NCBI GenBank assembly: GCA_044225825.1
Contig: JBGAIB010000002.1
Coordinates: 124,001 to 188,000 of the forward strand
Origin: Bog-950 sp044225825
GTDB taxonomy: Bacteria; Bacteroidota; Bacteroidia; Chitinophagales; LD1
Direction of reading: 5' to 3'
Length of the DNA: 64,000 nt
In this document: positions 17,748-24,538 of the stretch, in pieces
How positions within the stretch are numbered: position 1 is the first letter of the stretch
How the letters are laid out: each line of letters begins with the position of its first letter
Program-made: the position numbers and the translations under genes
The notes under the pieces: generated by a model
Seen by the model: the letters and a program-made list of their open reading frames with translations, nothing else
What the model was told of the DNA's origin: nothing
Database searches by the model: none

Positions 17748-18236
17748 TTAATAGTATTTATATTCCTCACTGGTCATAAAGCTGTAGTATACCAGTTGCG
17801 GAGTTAAATCGGTATTGCTCTCAATCAGGTTTTTCATCTTCCACATTTCGGTTTCAGTGGGCTGACGATTATAAAAGCGGAGATAGCATCCCTGCACAAA
17901 GACCGGAATATCGTTGCGCATTACGGTGTTGCTGACAATCTGAATACCGCTGCGGTTAATGAAGCTTTTTACGATCATATCCTGTACAACGCTTTTATCG
18001 CCCACGGCCTGCAAGCCAACATCCAGTTTATTGAGTTCGGTAGTGCTTATGTTGGTGCCGAACAAATCGTTGTAGGCAATAGTGATAAACTGGGTAGTTG
18101 TTTTCAGGTTGCGCTTGTCGTTAGCACTTTGATACAACTGTTGCTCCTGCACTTCGTACACGTACCGCTTTTCCTTATTACAGGAAGTGGTTACGAGTGA
18201 AAAGCCCGTTAGCAGAACAAAGATTACTTTCTTCAT
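17748..18236 (-). CDS. small lipoprotein with DUF4214-like repeat
   Basis: A 162-residue lipoprotein: MKKVIFVLLTGFSLV, lipobox TTS-C-NKEK. The helical mature part contains AYNDLFGTNISTTELNKL and later CYLRFYNRQPTETEMWKM followed by VYYSFMTSEEYKYY. The pattern Y-x3-[LF]-x-R-x-P-[ST]-x-x-E then S-x-E-Y resembles DUF4214 repeats and is shared with the next gene upstream in the operon. Two half-repeats fit in its length. No enzyme motif is seen. Second gene of the operon, 14 nt after its predecessor and 9 nt before the DUF1501 start. Confidence 0.72.
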   Translation of the reverse strand: MKKVIFVLLTGFSLVTTSCNKEKRYVYEVQEQQLYQSANDKRNLKTTTQFITIAYNDLFGTNISTTELNKLDVGLQAVGDKSVVQDMIVKSFINRSGIQIVSNTVMRNDIPVFVQGCYLRFYNRQPTETEMWKMKNLIESNTDLTPQLVYYSFMTSEEYKYY

Positions 18237-18250
18237 GTGTAGGGTTCGTT

Positions 18251-19132
18251 TTATTGCACACCGGCATATTCATCCAGTGAGAAAATTTCCTTTTGTAAAT
18301 CCTGATAGCTGCCACTGTTTTGATACAGGGCTGCATAAAATGCTATTTCAGCAGAGGTCGGTTCGCGGAATAAATATTTGGTAAACAGATAGCGGACCTG
18401 ACCCTCATAATAATCGGCACTATTAAAGAATATGTTGATGTAGTCGGTTTTTGTTTTGCCCTGTTGTAAAAACACAATAGCGGTAAGGCCATCCACCATC
18501 GTCTTACCCGCCAACAACTCGGCATCTGTGGGGTAGCGGTACAAAAAGTTCTGGTAGGTGCTTACTACAAAATTCTCAGTACCCATGTTAATCTGATCGT
18601 AGAAGTAATTATCGACACAACGTTTCAGCATACCCTTATAGTCGAGCGTGCCGGTTAGTAATTCGTTCATGATGTCTTGATAAGCATTCAGGCGGCTCAG
18701 TTCCATATTAATGACATCATAAAAAGGTGCGTATTGCGGCATTGTAAGGAGCTGTTGGAACAGCGCAATTTGAAATACCACTTCCGAAGAATCGAGGTTG
18801 CGGAGAAGCTCGTTACGGGCAATGTTGTGCAGGTTGCGTTTATACTCCTGCAAACCAAAAAACTGCTCAACAAACTGGCCTCTGCGTATTTTTGTAAAGT
18901 CGCCCTGCTTTAAAAAGGTAATGCCATCCTGCTTCTCGTTGCCAACCGGTTCGCGGCCCAGCAAATTAATATAGGCCTTGTTCACATAAATCTCTATGGT
19001 AGTTGAATCGATCGTATGATCGTCCGGAGGTATGTTATTCTTGACAACTACGTCTTCGGTTTTAGTGCAGGCTGCCAGTAATAAAAAAGGCAATGCCCAA
19101 ATAAGTAGTTTCCTGATACTGAAATAAGACAT
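18251..19132 (-). CDS. lipoprotein with three DUF4214-like repeats, first gene of the DUF1501 operon
   Basis: A 293-residue lipoprotein: MSYFSIRKLLIWALPFLL, lipobox LLAA-C-TKTE. Three repeats with the same skeleton can be aligned by eye: Y-I-N-L-L-G-R-E-P ... GLQEYKR, Y-Q-N-F-L-Y-R-Y-P-T-D-A-E ... NSADYYEG, and F-T-K-Y-L-F-R-E-P-T-S-A-E ... SLDEYAG. This is the [YF]-x3-L-x-R-x-P...S-x-[ED]-Y pattern of DUF4214, a helical domain of some exported proteins. It has no catalytic residues I recognise. It heads the operon 19132-15033; the 216-bp space to the divergent C-x4-C-H gene at 19349 should carry the promoters, though no consensus box was found there. Confidence 0.75.
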   Translation of the reverse strand: MSYFSIRKLLIWALPFLLLAACTKTEDVVVKNNIPPDDHTIDSTTIEIYVNKAYINLLGREPVGNEKQDGITFLKQGDFTKIRRGQFVEQFFGLQEYKRNLHNIARNELLRNLDSSEVVFQIALFQQLLTMPQYAPFYDVINMELSRLNAYQDIMNELLTGTLDYKGMLKRCVDNYFYDQINMGTENFVVSTYQNFLYRYPTDAELLAGKTMVDGLTAIVFLQQGKTKTDYINIFFNSADYYEGQVRYLFTKYLFREPTSAEIAFYAALYQNSGSYQDLQKEIFSLDEYAGVQ

Positions 19133-19348
19133 GCAACTGGGGGTTGTTTGGCTAATTTATATATAATAACAACGGTAACAAAACGGGTTTTGGCTTAGCG
19201 CTTCAGCTGGTGTTAAGGCAATATTATTACACGATCTCAGCCAATAATCAGACCATTCCAGTTAGCGGCCCTGTTAAAACAACAAAACCCGGCTCGCAAC
19301 ACCTATAGGCAAATCATACATTTATGCCAACTAAAATCAAGCCGAATT

Positions 19349-19735
19349 ATGTTTAAGAAATTTTCGTTTGCCATGGCAGGTGTTTGCATGGCGTTGCTGT
19401 TTGTTGCCTCGTGTTCTAAAGAAAAGGAGAACAGCAAGTATTTTGACCAGGTTAGCTGCACCGAAGCAGATGATACCCTGAATGTTTATAGCAGCAAAAT
19501 CAAAACCATCCTTGACCTCAATTGCGCCAAAAGCGGCTGTCATGATGCAGCATCGCACGAAGAGGGTATAGACTTTAGCACCTATGCTGCGGCAGTTACC
19601 GGATTTAAAGACAATGCGCTCTGCACCATTTACCAAGACGGCGGCTGCAAGCCCATGCCGGAAGGTTCTCCCAAGCTTTCCGATGCAACCATCCACGACC
19701 TTACCTGCTGGGCTAAAAACAATTACCCCCAATAG
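19349..19735 (+). CDS. small cytochrome c-like lipoprotein with C-x4-C-H motif
   Basis: A 128-residue lipoprotein: MFKKFSFAMAGVCMALLFV, lipobox VAS-C-SKEK. The mature part contains CAKSGCH (C59, C64, H65), again a heme-like motif with four residues between the cysteines, then GIDFSTYAAAV, CKPMPEG (M103 possible distal ligand) and LTCWAKN near the end. This is a minimal version of the cytochrome-like domain in the gene at 15490. Five further cysteines are present, so disulfides rather than heme are an alternative. It is transcribed divergently from the DUF1501 operon and ends at a strong terminator. Confidence 0.8.
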   Translation: MFKKFSFAMAGVCMALLFVASCSKEKENSKYFDQVSCTEADDTLNVYSSKIKTILDLNCAKSGCHDAASHEEGIDFSTYAAAVTGFKDNALCTIYQDGGCKPMPEGSPKLSDATIHDLTCWAKNNYPQ

Positions 19736-19758
19736 CATAATATCCTAAACCCTCTATA

Positions 19759-19804
19759 AAAAGGGAAGTACAAGTGCCTTCATTTGTATTTCCCTTTTAT
19801 TTTA
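19759..19804 (+). terminator. rho-independent terminator
   Basis: A 15-bp stem with one G-U pair (AAAAGGGAAGTACAA 19759-19773 with TTGTATTTCCCTTTT 19784-19798), a 10-nt loop and a T-rich tail to 19804. It ends the C-x4-C-H lipoprotein transcript just before trmH. Confidence 0.85.
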
Positions 19805-19811
19805 GCCCATA

Positions 19812-20477
19812 GTGATACCTTATGAACCCGGCTTTAATGCCTATCTGCAGACCTTTATTAGTGAACAGCGTATGCAGCGCTTTGTGCAGGTGGCCGGCAA
19901 CCGCCTAACCAACCTTACACTGGTGTTAGCTGAACTGCATGATGTGCAGAATGTAAATGCCATTATACGTACCGCCGAATGTTGCGGGCTAAACGAACTA
20001 CATGTAGTTGAGTCGCAAACACGCATGAAACGTGCAAAATCGGTGGCGCGTGGTTCGTATAAATGGCTACGGCCCAACATACACCGCGATGGACTGCAAC
20101 CCTGCCTACAGGAGTTAAAGGCCAAAGGTTTTTTAATTGTAGCCGCAGACCCGGATCCTACCGGTGCAACTCCCGATTCGCTGGATATAACCAAACCCAT
20201 TGCCTTACTAATGGGCCAGGAGAAGCAAGGGGTAAGCGATGCTGCCCTTACCATGGCTGATGCCGTAATTAATATCCCCAATTATGGATTTACGGAAAGT
20301 TATAATGTATCAGTAGCTGCAGCCATTTGCCTTTACACCTTAAGTAACCGTATGCGGCGCGCCGGGTTAGCGATTCCCCCATCTGCTGAAGCACAGGAGC
20401 AATTGCTCTATGAATGGATGCTGAAAACCGTTCGGGCTCCGGAGCTGCTTTACAAGCGATGGAAAAGTGAATGCTGA
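19812..20477 (+). CDS. trmH: TrmH family tRNA/rRNA 2'-O-methyltransferase
   Basis: A 221-residue SPOUT methyltransferase that uses S-adenosylmethionine to methylate a ribose 2'-OH; the overall form is that of TrmH, which makes Gm18 in tRNA. Motif 1 is VNAIIRTAECCG, motif 2 ALLMGQEKQGV and motif 3 IPNYGFTESYNVSVAAAI, which together form the trefoil knot and cofactor site. The start is GTG at 19812, directly before the conserved N-terminal region; no better in-frame ATG exists. It begins 8 nt after the T-rich tail of the preceding terminator. The exact RNA target is inferred from the family. Confidence 0.88.
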   Translation: MIPYEPGFNAYLQTFISEQRMQRFVQVAGNRLTNLTLVLAELHDVQNVNAIIRTAECCGLNELHVVESQTRMKRAKSVARGSYKWLRPNIHRDGLQPCLQELKAKGFLIVAADPDPTGATPDSLDITKPIALLMGQEKQGVSDAALTMADAVINIPNYGFTESYNVSVAAAICLYTLSNRMRRAGLAIPPSAEAQEQLLYEWMLKTVRAPELLYKRWKSEC

Positions 20478-20480
20478 TTG

Positions 20481-21704
20481 TTAGTGGCTAAGCATAAACT
20501 GCTTTGTTAGCCTGCCTGCCGCACTTTGTAAACTTGCTATATAAGCGCCCGCCGGAAGTTGCCCGACGGCTATACGGCTATAACCGGCCTGCAAAGATTG
20601 GGTTACCACTACCTGCCCGCTTAGATTGTATACAACCAATTCTGCCGGAACAGCCGACTGAATTTGTAGTTGGCCGTTGGCGGATAGAACCGTACTGCCC
20701 GCCTCCTCTGCTTCCAGCAAGCCGGTGGCTGCATCGCGCACTACAATGGTAACCGATTGGGTATCCTGACAGCCAAAACCATTGGAACAAGTGAGCAGCA
20801 CGCTGTAGTTACCGGGTGCTGAATAATAAATGTCGGGGTTTGCCACACCGAATACGGCCGTGCCGTCGCCAAATTCCCAGAAAATAGAAGTGGTGTTGGT
20901 TGCGCTGGCAGAGAAATATACCGTTTCGCCCACGCCTACGGTATCGCTGCTTATACTAATGCCTGCCGATACCTGGTTGCCATCAACCGTAACAGGTACG
21001 GAGGTAGCATACGCGTTGTACGAGAAAGCCATTGTATAGTTGCCTTCGCTAAGTAAGGTAAATTCGAAGTTGCCTGATATATTGTAGAATGAATTGATAA
21101 GTGTGCTGGAGGCATCGTATAGTTGTACGCTGGACCATTTGATAGAAGTATCCTGAGCACACATTATTTTACCGTTGTTATTGGCGCAGCCTGCAACGGT
21201 TGTACTTATAACCGTAGGATACGACACGTGCAGGTAAAAGCGATTATCTACCTGCCTTGCCTGATTGACTATAAAAGAATAAAGACCCATCCGTAAATCG
21301 TGATAAACACCGAGTTGCCGGTCTTCCAGACGGATTACTGTGGTAGGCTCAAAGTTTTCGAGCAGGTTAGCTGATATGCGGTAAATGCTGCTATCGCCAA
21401 CCTTAAAACCTACCGGTATGATTACTTCTTGTGTAAAAGGGCCGTTTGAGTTAAACAAACAAGCCACCGAATCGCTGGTGAGCGTATAGATTTGAGGAAT
21501 GGCGGTATTGGCATTTAATACCTTTTGTACGTCCTCGGTGTACAAATAGCCCGTAGAAACTCCTGCATCCAGGTAAACAGTCGCGTCATCGGCAAAGCCG
21601 CTGAGACCATCCTGGATGCGAAGCCTAACCTGCTTGGAGCTTGCTGCAGCAAACCCGTTGCAGATATGAGCGATCAAAAAAAGCAGAACGAACGTCGTTC
21701 TCAT
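20481..21704 (-). CDS. T9SS-sorted PKD-domain secreted protein
   Basis: A 407-residue secreted protein with signal peptide MRTTFVLLFLIAHICNGFAA. Residues about 245-325 are a PKD domain: VGETVYFSASA, IFWEFGDGTAVFG, GNYSVLLTCSNGFGC. The C-terminal ~75 residues (VLSANGQLQIQSAVP through LPAGAYIASL and KQFMLSH) form a T9SS sorting domain, slightly divergent because the YPNP segment is missing. The N-terminal part (VRLRIQDGLSGFADDATVYL) resembles regions that precede PKD domains in other surface proteins. It converges on trmH with 3 nt between the stops. Probably a surface protein; function unknown. Confidence 0.82.
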   Translation of the reverse strand: MRTTFVLLFLIAHICNGFAAASSKQVRLRIQDGLSGFADDATVYLDAGVSTGYLYTEDVQKVLNANTAIPQIYTLTSDSVACLFNSNGPFTQEVIIPVGFKVGDSSIYRISANLLENFEPTTVIRLEDRQLGVYHDLRMGLYSFIVNQARQVDNRFYLHVSYPTVISTTVAGCANNNGKIMCAQDTSIKWSSVQLYDASSTLINSFYNISGNFEFTLLSEGNYTMAFSYNAYATSVPVTVDGNQVSAGISISSDTVGVGETVYFSASATNTTSIFWEFGDGTAVFGVANPDIYYSAPGNYSVLLTCSNGFGCQDTQSVTIVVRDAATGLLEAEEAGSTVLSANGQLQIQSAVPAELVVYNLSGQVVVTQSLQAGYSRIAVGQLPAGAYIASLQSAAGRLTKQFMLSH

Positions 21705-22012
21705 TTATCAGGGAAATTTTTAATAATCAATTGCTATGCTGGTAAGATATATGCCCCGCGCTCCGAAATCAAGTGCCCAGGACGCATTTCTTACAAGCTG
21801 TTGCTTGTTTATTGTAAACAAATTGTATGCCCGCTTTACCGTATGCCGGGAATAGTTATCCATAAGACAACTTTTTCCGGAAAATTGTTGCTTCCACTTA
21901 CGATAGAGGAGCCCAATCGGTTCAGCCGAAAGATACGCCAAACGCGCGTAAAACAACAAAATTTGATATGTCTCGCCGAATGATCGAAATCAGGCCAAAA
22001 ATGGGCTTCTCC
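21705..22012. other. intergenic region, nothing recognised
   Basis: About 308 bp downstream of hisS (which is transcribed towards it) and upstream of the PKD protein gene. I see no gene, hairpin or consensus promoter. Short open frames on both strands here lack any protein-like composition. Confidence 0.5.
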
Positions 22013-23362
22013 CTACCTCTTCAATTGGGATATTAAGCCTTGAATATCAATTCGTTGCTCTTCCCGGGTGCTTGTGTTTTTTACCCGTAGCAATCCGCTG
22101 GCCATTTCATCGGCTCCGACCTCCGAAATCAATAAGATGCCCTTTTGTTCGGCATAGCCGTATTGCTTTTGTTTTTTAACGTTGCCCAGAAAGATTTCGG
22201 CGGCAATACCCGCTGCGCGAAGTTGTTGCACCTGATCGAAGGCAAAGTCCTCGGCAGCGGGTTCGCGGGGCACAAATAATATACTTGCCGTATTTTGTAC
22301 GCCTACCGGAAACAGGTTTAACTCTTCCATTATATCGAAGATGCGCTCCACACCGAAGGAAATACCTACACCGCTCATGTTCTGCCCACCAAACAATTCG
22401 GTAAGGTTATCGTAGCGGCCGCCTGAGGCGATAGAGCCGATTTTTACGTCATCGCATACCACTTCCCAAATAACGCCTGTGTAATAATTCAAGCCACGCG
22501 CCAATGTTACATCAAAAACCACATTTGCTGCACCGCATTTGCCAAGCACATAGTTTACTTCTGCCAAACCTGCCTTGCCCATGTCGCTACTTTCCAGGGT
22601 AGTGGCTAAATCGGCGGTTGTTTTGGCCTGTAACATTTGCAAAATTCCCTGTTGCTGTTGCGGTGTAAGTGCCAGTTTTGCCAATTCGTTGCTTACGCCT
22701 TCCAGGCCAATCTTATCAAACTTATCTACAACAATCGTAATACCGGAAAACAGCTCCTGCGCATTTTGTGAAATAGCCATGGCCTCTAATACCTTGCGGC
22801 TGTTTACACGCACGGTGGCATTTATGCCCAGTGTTTTGAATACCTCTACAAAAATGCAGGTAAGCTCTACTTCGTTCAACAACGAACTGCTGCCAATAAT
22901 ATCTGCATCGCACTGGTAAAATTCCTGGTAACGTCCTTTCTGCGGACGGTCGGCGCGCCATACGGGGCCTAAATGATAGCGTTTAAAAGGGAACGCAATT
23001 TTATCCTGATGTTGCACTACATAACGGGCAAGCGGCACCGTTAAATCGTAACGCAAACCTTTTTCGGCAATATGTTTGGTTAAGCCCTTTGAGTTACGGG
23101 CTTCCAGTTCAGCGGCAGGTGCATCTTTCAGAAAATCGCCGCTGTTTAAAATCTTAAATAACAGGTTGTCGCCTTCTTCGCCGTATTTACCCGTAAGGGT
23201 TTCCAGGCGCTCCATAGCCGGTGTTTCAATCTGCTGGAAACCGTACTTGGCAAACACATTTTTAATTACACCAAACAAATAGTTTCGTTTGGCTACTTCG
23301 GAAGGCAAAAAATCGCGGGTGCCCTTTGGGTTTTGGGGCTTCACCCTTTTCATATCACTCAT
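22013..23362 (-). CDS. hisS: histidyl-tRNA synthetase
   Basis: A 449-residue class II aminoacyl-tRNA synthetase charging tRNA-His. Motif 2 is in FKRYHLGPVWRADRPQKGR, the histidine-binding signature is LARGLNYYTG, and motif 3 is SGVGISFGVERIFD. The C-terminal anticodon-binding domain follows (ILFVPREPAAEDFAF). The N-terminus KGTRDFLPSE is diagnostic. The first ATG (23362) begins four bases after a promoter -7 box; an in-frame ATG at 23353 is an alternative start. Confidence 0.97.
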   Translation of the reverse strand: MSDMKRVKPQNPKGTRDFLPSEVAKRNYLFGVIKNVFAKYGFQQIETPAMERLETLTGKYGEEGDNLLFKILNSGDFLKDAPAAELEARNSKGLTKHIAEKGLRYDLTVPLARYVVQHQDKIAFPFKRYHLGPVWRADRPQKGRYQEFYQCDADIIGSSSLLNEVELTCIFVEVFKTLGINATVRVNSRKVLEAMAISQNAQELFSGITIVVDKFDKIGLEGVSNELAKLALTPQQQQGILQMLQAKTTADLATTLESSDMGKAGLAEVNYVLGKCGAANVVFDVTLARGLNYYTGVIWEVVCDDVKIGSIASGGRYDNLTELFGGQNMSGVGISFGVERIFDIMEELNLFPVGVQNTASILFVPREPAAEDFAFDQVQQLRAAGIAAEIFLGNVKKQKQYGYAEQKGILLISEVGADEMASGLLRVKNTSTREEQRIDIQGLISQLKR

Positions 23363-23366
23363 GGCT

Positions 23367-23397
23367 CAAAAATAAACGGATGCTGGGCTTATTCCAA
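23367..23397 (-). promoter_or_regulatory. promoter directly abutting the hisS start
   Basis: On the minus strand TTG (23395-23397), 20-nt spacer, then TATTTTTG (23367-23374), an exact TAnnTTTG box. It ends 4 nt before the first hisS ATG, so the mRNA would be leaderless or have a leader of about 9 nt if the second ATG is used. Confidence 0.6.
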
Positions 23398-23425
23398 TTT
23401 TAGCAGGCCCTTGAAGTTGTGGAAT

Positions 23426-23917
23426 TTATGCGGTGGGCTTACGCAGCATAATAAAGTCATTCATAAAGTAACCGCCGCCAATATCAAAGTCACCAACACT
23501 TTCAATCACAAAACCGCTACGGAAGTAAAAGTTCACCGCCTTAAAATTCTGCCGGTTTACCTGCAGGCGTATCGGCAATGTGTTATCCATCTGCTGTAAC
23601 AAATACTCGAAAAAGGCAGTGCCTATGCCGGCGCGGTGCTTGCTTACATCCACATAAAACTTGTGCAGGTAATAATCACTTTCGCGCTTTTGGATATCGG
23701 CAAGCGCCACGGGCTCTTCTCCATCAAAAGCCAGAAAATACTGTTCGCCCTGCTGCATGCCTTTTGTAATAGCTTCCGGCGAATAACGGTCGCCCAGCAT
23801 AAAATCAATCTGCTCTACCGTAATAATAGAAGGATAGTGCTGATGCCATATTTTATGCGCCAGTGCAGTAATTACCGGAATATCGGTTAAGGTAGCCGGG
23901 CGAAAATTCAAGTTCAT
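23426..23917 (-). CDS. GNAT family N-acetyltransferase
   Basis: A 163-residue GNAT enzyme transferring acetyl from acetyl-CoA to an unknown amine. The acetyl-CoA pyrophosphate loop is KHRAGIGTAFFEYLL (R-x-x-G-I-G), preceded by the strand YYLHKFYVDVS and followed by LQVNRQNFKAVNFYFRSGF, the usual substrate-side motif. The N-terminus (FRPATLTDIPVITAL) is standard for the family. It lies 63 nt upstream of hisS and could be co-transcribed with it or not, since hisS has its own promoter. Confidence 0.9.
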   Translation of the reverse strand: MNLNFRPATLTDIPVITALAHKIWHQHYPSIITVEQIDFMLGDRYSPEAITKGMQQGEQYFLAFDGEEPVALADIQKRESDYYLHKFYVDVSKHRAGIGTAFFEYLLQQMDNTLPIRLQVNRQNFKAVNFYFRSGFVIESVGDFDIGGGYFMNDFIMLRKPTA

Positions 23918-23935
23918 GCTGCTAATTAGCGGTGG

Positions 23936-24466
23936 TTAGTTTACCTTACGGCCTTTGGCAAAGCGCTGTTTTACATCCAGCTTTTGCAAACGGCGAAGGT
24001 CTACCATCAGGTATGCGTATTTGCTGTCGGGGTCGGTAGTAAAGGTTTCGCCAGCATAGTGCACGGTACCCATCCCATTGTTCCAATCGCTGGCTAACAG
24101 CACATATTTATCTCCGGCGCTGGGGCTTACACCAAAGCTCAGGAAGTGGGCATCGTCCACTTCAAAGCTTACCAGCATTTTATTCTCCTTAGGCATTTCG
24201 GTAAGTACCCCTTTGGTGCCTTCGCGGATAATAATTTCCTCCACCTGCTTGCCGTTCATCATTTTGATTTTACCCGATACAATTTTGGTGTTGCCTTCCG
24301 AAAGTTCGCGATGCAACACTATTTCGTGCGATACATAGAACTGAATGCGACGCACCTGGTCGGCACTCCAGTTATGCTGGGTGCGCATATTATCGGTATA
24401 GGGCACCAGGTTTTTACATGATGAAAAGGCGGTAGCTACTAAAAAGAGCAGAAGTATATTTTTCAT
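23936..24466 (-). CDS. lipoprotein of unknown function
   Basis: A 176-residue lipoprotein. The ATG at 24466 gives MKNILLLFLVATAF and lipobox FSS-C-KN. The mature part has QHNWSADQVRRIQFYVSHE, REGTKGVLTEMPKENKML and a C-terminal DLRRLQKLDVKQRFAKGRK; it is predicted mixed alpha/beta. The fold is unknown to me; similar short lipoproteins occur in other Bacteroidota (memory only). The stop is 18 nt before the GNAT gene start, suggesting an operon. Confidence 0.7.
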   Translation of the reverse strand: MKNILLLFLVATAFSSCKNLVPYTDNMRTQHNWSADQVRRIQFYVSHEIVLHRELSEGNTKIVSGKIKMMNGKQVEEIIIREGTKGVLTEMPKENKMLVSFEVDDAHFLSFGVSPSAGDKYVLLASDWNNGMGTVHYAGETFTTDPDSKYAYLMVDLRRLQKLDVKQRFAKGRKVN

Positions 24467-24538
24467 TGCCGGGTTTTTGCGGTTGTTATCCAATTACAAT
24501 GCCAATTACATGGTTGGATGAAAGGAAACAGAAAAAGT

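Noticed and set aside
19337..19738. 133-codon open frame antisense to the C-x4-C-H lipoprotein gene
   Set aside because: The opposite strand has a signal peptide, lipobox and family motifs; this frame has none and only mirrors its codon bias.
21525..21983. 152-codon + strand frame entering the 21705-22012 gap
   Set aside because: Half of it is antisense to the PKD protein; no signal or motif.
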